Assembly: GCA_036936605.1 (NCBI GenBank)
Contig: JAUPFV010000004.1
Location: 297,766,009 to 297,830,008, forward strand
DNA length: 64,000 nt
Direction of reading: 5' to 3'
Source of the DNA: Limnanthes douglasii subsp. nivea
Taxonomy: Eukaryota > Streptophyta > Magnoliopsida > Brassicales > Limnanthaceae
Below the pieces are notes generated by a model. That model was given only the letters and a program-made list of their open reading frames with translations. It did not search any database and was not told where the DNA came from. A program made the translations under genes and the position numbers. Below are positions 1-11,205 of the stretch, piece by piece (position 1 is the stretch's first letter; each line of letters begins with the position of its first letter).

Positions 1-1876
1 CAAACTCAGATACCAAATCTTTCAATGCTTTCAAATACTGTATCAGCTTATCTTTTCTGGCTTCAGACTCTCCCGAGGCTTGGTTTATCACCAATTGTGA
101 ATTGCTGACCAGTTTAACCTTCCTAGCCCCACATATCTGAGCCAAACGCAAGCCCGCTAATGCAGCTTCATACTCAGCTTCGTTGTTAGTGGCCTTAAAA
201 TCGAATCGAATGGCTTGGAACATAGCTATGCCTTCTGGAGAAATCAATTGGATACCTGCCCCACTTCCAGAAATGTTCGACCCCCCATCTGTTCGCACCA
301 ACCATTCTGTTTCATCAACATGGTCATTGACTTCTTTATCCTCTCTATCTGAATGGAATTCGACCAAAAAATCAACTAAAACGTTGGGCTTTTATCGCCG
401 TTCGAGGCTCAAATGCTATGTCAAAATCTCCCAGTTCCACCCACCATTTAGTCATCCTTCTAGAGATATCAGGCCTCTGTAATAAACCTTTGAGGGGAAA
501 AGATGTCCGAACGATTATAGGATGTGCCTGGAAGTAAGGTCTCATTTTTCGAGCAGCCGTTACCAAAGCCAGAGCTACCTTTTCCAATTTGAGATATCGC
601 TTCTCCGCATCCAGCAAACTCTTACTGACATAATAGATAGGCTTCAGGAGAGATTCCTCTTCGCGGAGTAGAACGGCACTGACGGCACACCCTGACACTG
701 CTACATAGACAATTAATTTCTCTCCTACCAATGGTTTAGACAATACCTCAGGGGACGTCAGATACTCTTGGATTTGGTGAAAAGCGGCTGAACATTCGTC
801 GGTCCAACGAAACTGTTTCGCATTTTGCAACACCTTGAAGAAGGGTGCACACTTATCCGAAGACCTAGAGATAAATCTATGCAGAGCAGCCAATCTCCCT
901 GTCAGAACTTGGACTTCTTTGATATTCCGGGGGGTGTCATGGTGATTAGAGCTTTTATCTGTTCTGGATCAGCCTCGATGCCTTTTTCGCTGATCATGTA
1001 ACCAAGAAATTTGCCCGACCTCACCCCGAAAATGCACTTCTCCGGATTGAGTTTCAAATTGACCTTTCTTAAATTGTGAAACGTCTCCTCGAGGTCAGCA
1101 AAATGATCTTCGTCCCGCGAACTTTTGACTAGAATATCATCGATATAGGCTTCCATGTTCCGTCCAATCTGTCCCTCAAAGGTTTTATTGACTAGACGCT
1201 GATAAGTTGCCCCTGCATTCTTTAAGCCGAACGACATAACCTTGTAGCAGTATAACCCTCTCCCAGTAATAAAAGAAGTGCTTTCTTCATCTTTAGCATC
1301 TAACCGGATTTGGTTGTATCCTGAGTAAGCGTCCATGAATGACAACAATCGGTTACCCGAGGTCGAATCTACTAATTGATCGATGCGGGGCACTGGAAAT
1401 GGATCCTTGGGACAAGCTCTGTTTAAATCTGTGAAGTCAACGCACATTCTCCACTTTCCATTCTTCTTCCGTACCAATACTGGATTTGATGCCCACACGG
1501 GATAATGCGACTCGCGAATGTGGCCTATGCTTAGTAGCGTTTCTACCTCCAAAAGAATATCAGTAGCCTTTTCCGGAGAGACTGGTCTCCTTTTCTGGAT
1601 AATAGGTCAAACGTTAAGTCGTACTGCAAGTTTATGACATATGACCTCCAATGGTAATCCAGTGACATCCCGTGCACACCAATCAAACATATCAAGCTTG
1701 TTAGATAAAAAAGCAATTAACCTTTCTTTAAACTCCAAAGAAAGGTTGACTCCGATCTTCAGAGATTTTCCACTCGCAAATTCATGTGCCTCGGAATCTT
1801 CTTCCGGGACCAGAAATCCGGGGGTCTCCCTCAGATGATCACATGGGATGATTTCGGAGGGAGGCCCCTTTAATTG
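1..1876 (-). pseudogene. pol: Element A reverse transcriptase, RNase H and start of second RNase H
   Basis: The RT block (1552-902) contains KWRMCVDFTDLNRACPKD, LLSFMDAYSGYNQI and the polymerase site YIDDILV. A frameshift at a C-run near 930 separates it from the thumb and RNase H block (893-372), which contains RFISRSSDKCAPF and the PIYYVSKSLLDAEKRY motif. A second frame change near 370 precedes the archaeal-like second RNase H (DGGSNISGSGAGI and EYEAALAGLRLA), which continues to the window edge. Together these would copy the RNA into DNA. Stops in the protease-RT linker and two frameshifts rule out one continuous product. Confidence 0.82.
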
Positions 1877-2350
1877 CTATGCTTTGTCTGACGCTTCTCC
1901 ACGAACTCCCTTCGAAGATAAAGCTATCTGGTAACATTCACAGGCCATTTTCTGGCTACTTCTGATTATCTCGACATTGTTTCCGACCACGTACTTTAAA
2001 CATTGATGCACCGTTGAAATTACGCCATGCATCCGGGACAACCAAGAGCGACCCAGGATGGCGTTATACGAAGTTGGCGCGTCAACGACAATAAACAATA
2101 CTTCCACCTCTTTCTTGAATGGCCCGCAGCCCAATTCAACCACACACTGAAACTCTCCAACCACCACTGCTGTAGCGCCAATAAAGCCCACTATAGTCCT
2201 GTCGGATCGTCGGATAACTGGCGGGTCGGAAATTCTCCTGTAAGTGCTCATAAACAAGATATTCGCTGAGCTCCCTGTATCGATAAATATCTTTTGAACT
2301 TGATCCCCAGCGATGCCCGCGACGATCACCACCGCATCTTTATGGGGCCT
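1877..2350 (-). pseudogene. Element A aspartic protease
   Basis: Retropepsin-type protease with the catalytic motif IDTGSSANILF, followed by the conserved YNAILGRSWLSRMHGVIS segment. It would cleave the gag-pol polyprotein. It is out of frame with gag by about one base at the gag/protease junction, and the reading frame stops at 1877, before reverse transcriptase. Further stops lie in the linker toward RT. Confidence 0.75.
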
Positions 2351-4347
2351 GCAACATTTCGCATATCATCATCGTCAAAAAAAATAATGGGGGAAGACGA
2401 TCGGTGCATTTGTGCTGACACCCCTGCTTCGATTTGGGTAGTCAGGTTGACCATGTGCCTCTTTCGGGAGCTATTGGAATTTCCCGCAATAGTGTCTCCT
2501 CCAAAGATTGCCAGGGAATCGAAGAAAGCACAAAGGCTATTCACCTTACCCCTAGGAATAATCTCTTCCACCATATTTACATTGTTCCTCCCCTCCTTGG
2601 GATCCAAATACTCTTGTTCAATGTCAAAGTCGTCGACTCCTTCGGAAATCACCATGGTTGTGTCAGTGTTCTTTGGGACAGCTTTCACCACGGCGTTTTT
2701 CTCGGAGTGCTTTTTGACAAACTCTAGTAACATTCCATTCTCGATCAAAGCTTGCACTTCTTTTTTCAAAGCTATGCAGTCCTTGGTATCGTGCCCAATA
2801 TCCTCGTGATACTTGCAATACTTGTTAACGCTTATGCTTTCCCTCGGAGTCTGTATGGGAAAAAGCTTCCTGAACAGTACTGTAGATCTCGCCTTGTCAA
2901 ATATTGTGGCAACATTTTTCGTCAACTCCGCAAAATAGTCGGGTCGAACCCACTTATTCGACATGGGTCTTGTTCCTTGATTGTAATTTTGCTGGTTGCC
3001 ATAGTATTGTGGGTTTGTTTTCTGCCTCGGCGAATATTGACCCATACTTTTGGCTTGAACATTAGTGCGGGGGCCCTGGCTACTCGGATCAGACCTTTGA
3101 AATTGATTCTGATCCAACTGATCCCTAGACCCTTTCTCCGATGCCCGAGTCTCTTCCACCAGGATCCTCTTCTCGACCTGATCCAATAACGCTCCGAAGG
3201 TCATTGCCTGACTCTCTGCCACCGTATCCTTCAACAATTCGGGGAGTAGGCCCATCCTAAAAGCTGCAAGTGCCACTGAATCTTTACAATACTCCATGTC
3301 TGTTTTCGTTTTGACAAACCGATTGGTGTAATTCTTCAAACTCTTCCCAACCTTCTGTCTACAATAGCTTATCGTGTCTCCGTTAGCTCTGAACTTTTTG
3401 CTCCCCACAAAGTGTTGTCTGAAGATGTTCCAGAACATGTCAAAATTCTTTATCGAGCCATGCGGAAGCCTATTATACCATTTGGAAGCTACCCCCTTGA
3501 AGGTCTGAGAAAACGCTCTACACAGCAACTTATCATCGTCGTCGAAATTAATCATGAAATTTTTGAATTGTTCGATGTGATTATCCGGGTCTTGCGTCCC
3601 ATCGAATTTTTCTAACTTCGAGATATCAAAATGCTTTGGGAGGTTTCCCACCAAAATTTATGGGGACAGAGGAGAAGCTCTCCAATTGTGACCCGTGCGA
3701 TAAACGTTGGATCTTAAATTGTCATTGTTCAGAAAGTACAACCCTTCCTCGGATGGTAGAGTATATTGATGTTGTCACTCCGAATTTTGCGGACCCATGT
3801 CTTCTTTCATAACACGAAACTTCGCCTGGCCATAAGCCCGATCGTCAACTTGATCACGGTAGCTCTTCTCCCTAGGAGACTTCTTCTTCGAGCTTCTTCC
3901 TCTTCGGTAATCAGTGTATCTACGATCGTGTTTTTTCTTTCTGTGGTATTTCCGAGGGGACGACTCCGACGAGCTGTATCGGGAGTAATCGCTCGAGTCA
4001 GACGAACCCAAATGTCGCCTCTCTCTCCTCCTCGACGATCGCCGTTCGTGCCCCCGGTATCTATTGTCTCTGTTTTTGGGACGAAATTCAGTTTTGCGCT
4101 CCTCTTTTTCACTAGCCGGCTCCCTCCTTATCTCGGAACGAAGATTTACCTGTACGACGTCCTTTTCTGCCTTCAGTCTTTCGATCTCTAGCAACAATTC
4201 ATTCCTTCGAGCCAACAGGTCTGAGTCATCGAAAGCGTCTCCGACTCGCTGGCCCCCTTGTCCCTCGTACTCCATGTCGTTCCAGTAGTCATCGCCCACT
4301 AGGTTCTCCTCGCAATTGGTGACAAAATCATCCCCTCGTTCTTCCAT
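2326..4347 (-). pseudogene. gag: Element A gag polyprotein, broken
   Basis: The probable start is the Met at 4347 (MEERGDDFV); the frame is open upstream only because it reads into the LTR. The N-terminal third is charged and Arg/Ser-rich with a short coiled-coil stretch. The frame stops at 3775-3777. The core reopens at 3654 with the capsid-like retrotransposon gag domain (FDGTQDPDNHIEQFKNFM, then WYNRLPHGSIKNFDMFW). It is followed by a C-x2-H-x4-H-x4-C knuckle (CKYHEDIGHDTKDC), a zinc-knuckle variant also present in elements C-E. The frame shifts into protease at about 2330. Gag would form the virus-like particle. The internal stop and frame change make this copy a pseudogene. Confidence 0.8.
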
Positions 4348-4406
4348 AGTTTTCCTCGGAATATGAATTATTTTCAGGAAGCGATTGTCGTCAGAGCGAT
4401 CTTCGT

Positions 4407-4424
4407 TTCCCACAGACGGCACCA
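4407..4424 (-). other. Primer-binding site of element A
   Basis: The minus strand reads TGGTGCCGTCTGTGGGAA directly after the LTR end. It resembles the GGCGCCGTCTGTGGGAA stretch found downstream of the 5' LTR in many plant Gypsy elements. The priming tRNA was not assigned. Confidence 0.6.
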
Positions 4425-4425
4425 C

Positions 4426-4912
4426 TGAAAAGTTTTGAGAAAGCCTGGGGGTGATTATGCGATACAAGAATCTTTTAGTGTCAATATAGGTAAATTCACT
4501 TTGTTTAGGAGCTGTTTTAGAAAGAGAAAGTGGGAGCTTTAGCTTAAGTAGAGAGAGAAAGTATTATATTATTCATCGGGATCGTGTGCGGTCCTTTTAT
4601 AGTACGATTGCGGACCCCACACGCTTTAATTCCCATTTATTACATTTTTAGTCCCTACATCTTGTTTTCTTCCTATTCTAGCTATTTCTTTGATAGTTCA
4701 TACAATTTTCCCCTCACACAATTTTCTCTCTACATTTTCCTCCTATCGTGTTTCTTCTTCACACTTTTCTCCTTGTCTTTTATTCTTCCTTATCAAAATT
4801 AATCCCATAAAATCTCGTAGAGCACAAGTACATATATATATGAATATAGTAATATGAATATGGATAATATGAGTTGAAATGTTTCCCTTACGGACTATAT
4901 GATTCGACATCG
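4426..4912 (-). repeat. Element A 5' LTR (right boundary tentative)
   Basis: On the minus strand the LTR ends in CA at 4426, immediately before the primer-binding site. A TATA box lies inside. The far end is not defined, since no second LTR is in view. 4912 is a guess based on a TGTCGAATC start on the minus strand, and positions from 4800 to 4950 are all possible. Confidence 0.45.
4593..4602 (-). promoter_or_regulatory. TATA box of element A LTR
   Basis: The minus strand reads CTATAAAAGG here, a strong plant TATA box, about 170 bp upstream of the LTR end. It is flanked by a GTGTGGGGTCCGCA / TGCGGTCC-type inverted sequence. It most likely drives the genomic transcript of element A. Confidence 0.65.
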
Positions 4913-6000
4913 GCCAATACGTAAGGAAATATTAAATAAACGACTACAAAATAATCTTGTCAAACATGTGTTGGTATGAACATGGTCGATATGAGGTATT
5001 TTATATTGTTTAAGTAAAGTGTTTTTGGTTAAAGTTTTTTCTATGTTTTTTAAGTGTATTGTTTTTAGTTAAATAGTTGTTGAAAACTTATTGTATTTGA
5101 TTGCATAAATACGCACAATTCATTTGTAAAATTATCTAAAATCTTTAAAACGAACACTAAATTAATAATTGTATTTTTATTGTGTAAATGATATAAAAAA
5201 CTAAAACCAAATACGAACCATTTTAGGTTACAAACACATGTATTAAAAAATTAGAGACGTTTGAACGGATTTAGTAATAATGATTTGATTTGTTTTAAAA
5301 TCATTTAAATTTCATAATAAAAAATTTTAAGTTGAGATTTTAGAAATAGAAATTGGGAATCTAAAAGAAATAAAATATTTTGAGTTTTTTTATACTTGAA
5401 GAGTGTTTTTTTAATGTAGTAGGTGTTATATTTTATAAAAGTCACATTTTCAAACTCAAGTTTTTATAAATTTTTTAATAAAAATAAATAGAATTATTGT
5501 TCAAAATTTAAAATAAAAATACGAGTAAAATTTATAAACATTTTGTAATATAATATATTTTTAAGATCATAATTTTAGTGAGGAAAAAAAATGGAAGTTC
5601 TTTTATTTTTAATTTAATAAAACATATTTATCTAAAAAGTCAAAGATTATATATTAGAAATCAAAATTATGGCCCATATTTAAAGCTAATAAACTTAAAA
5701 ATTCAAATGATTATTTGGTATTTAAATCTTTACATAGTTGTTATCGGTAATTAATTATAAATTAAATTAGACTAGAATAGGTCTAGATTTAATTTTGTTC
5801 GATCGAAACCTCTATTTTTTTAAAATATTTTTTTAAAATATTTTTTTAATATACATTTATTATTCTTAAAAACATTATTTATATAATTAATCTTATAGTG
5901 TCTATGTCGAACAAAATTGAATCGAATTCAAACAGACTGTCGATATAAATTAGGCATTTAAATTAGGCATTTATTATAAAAGACCATTGTCCGGGTTTGA
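4913..6000. other. AT-rich intergenic DNA
   Basis: Very AT-rich sequence with many A and T runs and no convincing exon. A palindromic TTTTTTAAAATATTTT-type stretch sits around 5815-5850. It separates element A from the host gene promoter. Confidence 0.6.
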
Positions 6001-6041
6001 CTGTTCAAATTCTTCCTCTATAGCCGAAACCCTCTCTGTCT

Positions 6042-6050
6042 AAACCCTAA
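6042..6050 (+). promoter_or_regulatory. Telo-box in the promoter/5' leader of the host gene
   Basis: AAACCCTAA lies 35 bp upstream of the ATG, with a similar GAAACCCTC just before it. Telo-boxes near the transcription start are common in plant genes expressed in dividing cells, such as translation and replication genes. That link is established for the motif; its role here is inferred. Confidence 0.5.
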
Positions 6051-6084
6051 CCCAGTAAAACTCGAGAGAACTCAATTCTGAGTC

Positions 6085-9000
6085 ATGGGTGATTTGACCT
6101 CTCAACCAGGTCACGCTGATGATGTACCTTTCCTGCTTGTCTACGTGACAACAAACCTTGACACCCAAATTGGTGTTTTCGGTTATCCGTCAGAGACTGT
6201 AGCTGCCCTCAAGAGTAAGACACTGACCGTCGCTCCATTTTTTTTATATTTTGCTCTACAAGTTGATATGCTGCATATATTTTGATTGATTCGGTATGTC
6301 GTGTTTCGTCAATCAGAGTATTAGAATAGTAGTTCATGAATTTTCTGTATCATGATTCATGTATGATGTGTTTTATAGAATTTTATATAAGCCCACGACA
6401 ATGAAGGGGTTAAATTTATATGTGTGTGCTGCAGAGAAAATAGTGGATGATCACCCCAAAGTTTATCCTGACGTTGGAGCAATTAAAGTTCACGCTTTAA
6501 GGGTATGTTTCTTGTGTCATTTGGTTAAGAGTATGTTCTTCTGTATATGTTTAGATATATTGACAAGGTATTATAATGCAGGCCAAACTGAACAACTTTA
6601 GTTTTCTCGCTACTGATGAGATGACTGTTGCAAGTCTTTGCTTATCCGACGATAAAGAACTGCACATCTCTGCAGATGTGGCAAGTGTTAGGAGACACAG
6701 TAAACGTAGACAATTACAGCAGGGAAAGCGGAAACATAAAGATCTATCTGATCGGGTTAGTATTGCCCCGGAAGAAGCTATTGCGGGTTCGGTGCTGGTA
6801 AAGCAGCTGTCGGTGGATGCTGTAGTGGGAGAAAATTCCGCAAATGAAGTTGCAGGTTGCGATAAAGATGTAAGGAAACTGGTAATGGATGTCGTAGTGG
6901 AAACAAGTTCCGCTAACGATGCTGCTGTTTTAAAAGACGGGATTGAAACCATGAGCTCTGACCCTTCAGATCCTAACAAGGCAAAACAGTTATTGGGAGT
7001 TAGTCGGAGAAAGATGAAAAGGATGAAACGTAAGAAGCAGTCATACGACTCTAATCAAGTGGTTCCGCTCAACCTTGAATCTGTAAAAGATGTTTCTGAA
7101 AAAACAGATGACAATCTGGATGTATCAGTGGCCGATGTACGTGGCCAAGCTTTTTCCACAATGGCCTCAAAGGAAAATACTTTCTTTCCCGTCAAAAAAG
7201 CGGTAGGAAAAGGTAAGGTTTTTTTGGTTTTGTTGAATCTTGTTGGCTATTGTTTGCATCAGAAAAGATTACCCCTCAGCTTTATGCCTAGAGATTGAGC
7301 TACTCAGCTCTACTAAGGTTCGGATAGAAAATAGCTCAGTTCAAACTCTACCCAAGCTTTGGGCCTGATAAATATTTTGAATTTCATTTCAACCCAAGCT
7401 CTTGCTGGAATCAACCTTGCTACTAGCTAACTAGGTGTTCGAAAAAAAATGCATAATTACCTATATATATTATTTATTTTATATCTATATATATAAGTTA
7501 TTACAGAGAGTGACTTGTGTAATACAAACGAACTTGAGCTGTGCATTCTGAGATCACAAGCATACGACAAAAACTGCACAATATGTTTAAACATGATATA
7601 CATACACATACATAACATGAACATATAAGTGTTAAAAGTCCGTCACTAGTGTCTGTTATTAATACAACATACGAGTGATTCACATACACAGGATGTACAT
7701 TTGATCAATACTCAGACATAATTTTACACATTACATACGTATGTATGAACAAACTAAGTGTGAATGTAAATATAAATAACAGACTAGAAGTTGCTGAAGT
7801 CATGTAATATTTGGTGCGCTTATAGTAAGTCTCAAGTCATGTAATATATTTACTAAATGTAGCAAGTAGGTATTCAGCTTGTTCTGTAATACCATTTAAC
7901 TATATATTTTTTACACGTTTACAAGCCAATTACTATTCTGTTAACAAATATTAATCTATGTTTCTTATTTTGTTGCTTGCGTAGATAATGAAATGGGCAA
8001 TGCTGATGATAGGAGTACGAAAAGAAAAAAAGAGAGTCAGAAACCAACCTCTTTATCTGCTTCAGCAATTCATGAGCTGATAAATGTTGCAACCAATCCA
8101 ACCAATCCTGGAGTTGCACTCCAAGATTTGGATGTATCTGAGCTGATTAAGGATACGATAAATGATAACAAGAGTGTCCAGACAGACCAACTTGCCAGTG
8201 TCGAAGAAGAACATGATTTATCAAAGAATAGTCAAACTGAACACATAATGACTAGAGTTGTAGAACCAGTGAAAACATCGAAGAAAAGAAAAAAATCCGA
8301 AAAGACACGCGGTTTGGTTAACGAGATACCAAAGGTTCCCTCTTTTGAGCATCTGAAAGGTATTTCTTTGACTGAGCAGGTTAGTGCTGTAAGAACAGAT
8401 GATATTGCTGAAGAAATGGAACATGATAAACTAATCGGTAATGTTTTGGAACCATTTGAGTGTATTAATGAAGGTAGTAAAATCACTCAAAAGAAGTGCA
8501 AGAAACCAAAGCAAAATACTGCGGTTGACGTTCCACCAACTGACCATGTAGGAGATCTTAATCTGCACGCTAAAGCTGTACGTGAAAGGGAAATGACTAA
8601 TATAAATGATAAATCTTTGCCTACCACCGGTGAGACTGAGACTATTATTAACTATGTGGCTGAAGCAGGACTAAAGAGTGTATCAAATCGTAAAAAGATA
8701 AAGAAAAAGGTTGGCACATCAAAGTTGAACGAAAATCAAGCTGGAAGAAAAGCACAATCCTCCAATTCAGGCACCACCCATAAGGAAATGATTTCGCCAA
8801 AGACTGAGACTACAAATACCGTGCCTCCTTCACCCAAGAAGCTTCCGGATTCTTCTGAGAATGATCTAGAATCTAATAAGATTGGTACACCAGTTTCTGC
8901 TCCTCAAGAATCTTTGGGACAAACCTTTGCTGGTGGGTTAGAGAAGCTCGGAAATAATAATGCAGCTAAGTCTGGGTCTGTGATTTCCAAAGAAAAAAGA

Positions 9001-11054
9001 AATCAAGATAAAAATAGGAGTGATGCGGAGGAAGTTGTGAAAAGCTCTCTTAAAAAGGTTTCAGGTAACAGTATGTTAGAAGTTGCCAATAAATCAGAGC
9101 AAAAGGACAATAATATGGACTCCAAAAGTGAAGACGAAGCTGAATCTATGGGTTCTAGCACCAAGATACCATCAAATGCTTTGTCCCACTCCACTGTCGG
9201 AGATTCAAACGCAACTTATAATATATCGCAGCCATGTGGTAAGTAAATTATTCCTCTAGCTTCATTCGTTCTTGATAAAATTGTTGCTTTCTGAAATATT
9301 TTACACGTGTTTTGATATTTGGTGCGGCCTTTAAAATAGTTATTAAGCACCCATAGATAACCCATTGGGTTTTAGTTACATGGTCGGATAGATGGATAAA
9401 AACTTTAAGTAAGAAATTAGAGACCAATTGATAGGGCCAAGATTATAAAGCCAAAGAATTTGATTGTTGCGCTATGTGCTATAAGTAAGTATTGGATTCA
9501 CAAATGTTGGGGTTTCATAAAATTCAAAGAAGGAAACCAGTTCATGTTGCATTTGGTGCGTGCATTTATAATTATTCTGGTTATAGAATTTTGAGCTTCA
9601 AGCTCTAACATCTAGGTATTCTGCTTGGCTGGGTAATATTATGTATATAACGCGTTTTCAATCTTTACCAGCCATTCAATATGTTGATAACAAATATTAA
9701 TTTCTGTTTCTAATGTCGTTGCTCGTATGTTGTAGATAATAAAATGGGCAATGCTGATGATAGGAGTGCCTCAAAAAGAAAAGAGAGACGGAAAACGTTT
9801 AGCATATCGAACAAGAATGAAAGTCAAGCTGAAGGAATATCTCAGTCTACCGATTCAGGCTCCACCACCCAAAAGGAAAATACTTTCTCAAATATTGAGG
9901 CTAAAACGATAGTCCCTCCTTCACACAAGAAGCTTCCAGATTCTTCTGAGTCGGGTCTAGAAAAGAGTGTAATGAGTCGTAAAGAGGTCAAGAAAACTGT
10001 TGGCACATCGATTATGAATGAAAATCAAGCTGAAGGAGAAGCACAGTCTGCCGATTCACGCTCCACATCCCAAAAGAAAAATACTTTGGCAAAGGATGAG
10101 AGTAAGAATATTATGCCTTCTTCAACAAAGAAACTTACGGATTCTTCTGAGAAGGGTCTTGAATCCAATAAAATAAGTAAACCTGTTTCCGTTCCCCAAG
10201 AGCCTGAAGGTCAAACCAATGCTGATGCGCTTTTTAAAACGAATAATGCAGCTCATTCTAGCTCAGTGATTTCCAAACTAAAAGGAATCCAAGATAAAAA
10301 AGAAAGTAATAGCGGGGAAGTTGTAAAAAACTCTCCTAAAAAGGCTTCCGGTAGCATTATGTTAGAAGTTGCAAGTAAATCAGAGCATAAGGGCTTATTG
10401 GGTGTATTTGAGGACAATAAGATGACCTCCAAAAATGAAGATGAAGCTGAACCTTTGGGTTCTAGCACCAAGGCACCATCCAATGCTTTGTCTGACTCCT
10501 CCAGCGAAGCTTCAGACGCAACTTATAATATTACACCACATCGTAAGTGAATGAGTCCTCCAGCTTTATTCGTTTTTCGTTAGAAACAGAACTAGTGGCC
10601 AACATGTTTGAACATGTGACGCTGTTTTGACTGTAGCAAATGTCCTCTTGACTTATCTTTATTTCTCTTCACATTACTAATGCAATAAATAGAGTTGAGT
10701 TAAAAAGAAAGGTTTTTATTATTGCTATATTGTGCTGATTTGATAAGTATGTGAAACAGATTCCAATGGAAATGGTGAGAGAAACGATGATAACTCCCAG
10801 TAAGTTACCAAACATTCAATCAATTTCTGTAGGAACACTAAAGCTAAAGACTACAACAAAAAAAAGAAATCAATTCCAGTTGTATTTATTGTTAATACTA
10901 TTTTCTTTTTCTGTGAAACAGACTTTCTGGCCCAAAAAACTTACCATTCGAGACAATCCTAAAAAGATCGGGTTTGTACAAGAGAGCTTTGAAAGTGGCA
11001 CAATCCAATGATGATGTTGAAGAAGATGATGAGGTTTTGCCGGATAGACGATAG
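6085..11054 (+). CDS. Host gene: Lys/Ser-rich nuclear-type protein with possible ubiquitin-like N-terminus
   Basis: Seven exons join in frame with canonical GT-AG introns: 6085-6214, 6435-6502, 6582-7212, 7985-9238, 9736-10542, 10760-10799 and 10922-11054, giving 1020 codons plus TAG. The N-terminal ~90 residues (FLLVYVTTNLDTQIGVFGYP, then TVAALKKKIVDDHPKVYPD) look like a beta-grasp, ubiquitin-like fold by spacing of hydrophobic residues; this is inference. The rest is low-complexity, rich in Lys, Ser, Glu and Asn, with many KRKK/KKRKK basic clusters that could act as nuclear localisation signals. Exons 4 and 5 begin and end alike and carry a repeated ~60-residue unit. The C-terminus (LPFETILKRSGLYKRALKVA, then an acidic tail) is more structured and may be a conserved motif. 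A telo-box and an ACTCAATTCTGAGTC palindrome lie just upstream. I do not recognise the family and assign no function. The perfect splice phasing and absence of stops argue for a living gene. Confidence 0.8.
7985..10542 (+). repeat. Tandem exon duplication inside the host gene
   Basis: Exons 4 (7985-9238) and 5 (9736-10542) both start with GAT-AAT-[GA]AA-ATG-GGC-AAT (MGNADDRS) and end with LGSSTK-PSNALS and ATYNI. Both are flanked by phase-1 introns, so either can be duplicated or skipped without changing frame. The intron sequence before each acceptor (ACAAATATTAAT, then TTGTTGCT) and after each donor (AGCTT[CT]ATTCGTT) is also duplicated, so a genomic segment of about 1.75 kb was copied. Exon 5 is shorter and carries its own internal repeat of the NENQAEG unit. 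Confidence 0.75.
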
Positions 11055-11064
11055 TGAAATGAAC

Positions 11065-11205
11065 CTAGGTCGGCCACAATGATATCGAGGTCTGTGAACT
11101 TTCTATTACCTGGACCATGATATCTAGGTCTGTTAACGGTTTATTGCGGTAAGTATATTAGATTTGTGCCACATTGATATCTAGGTCTGCCAACTTTTTG
11201 GTACG
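11065..11205 (+). repeat. Degenerate GATATC(T/G)AGGTCTG repeats in the 3' flank of the host gene
   Basis: Three related copies begin near 11081, 11119 and 11175, each with GATATC-AGGTCTG followed by AAC. Spacing is irregular. They start within 30 bp of the stop codon, so they probably lie in the 3' UTR. No function is evident. Confidence 0.5.

Larger units (their letters stand above)
1..4912 (-). mobile_element. Element A: Ty3/Gypsy (Tat-like) LTR retrotransposon, 5' part only
   Basis: Reading the minus strand from about 4.9 kb leftward gives an LTR, a primer-binding site, gag, protease, reverse transcriptase, RNase H and the start of a second RNase H. The element then leaves the window, so integrase and the 3' LTR are not visible. 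The protein order and the second RNase H fit the plant Tat lineage of Ty3/Gypsy. Its proteins are clearly diverged from those of elements C, D and E (for example IDTGSSANILFMSTYRR in the protease, and CKYHEDIGHDTKDC in gag), so it is a separate family. Several stops and frameshifts make it non-functional. The right boundary is uncertain because the second LTR cannot be compared. Confidence 0.85.

Noticed and set aside
2294..3615. Plus-strand open stretches opposite element A gag
   Set aside because: No homology or splice context; they mirror the gag coding strand.
1..4912. Element A as a partner of element C, D or E
   Set aside because: Its proteins, primer-binding site and LTR sequence differ clearly from those three, so it is a separate family.
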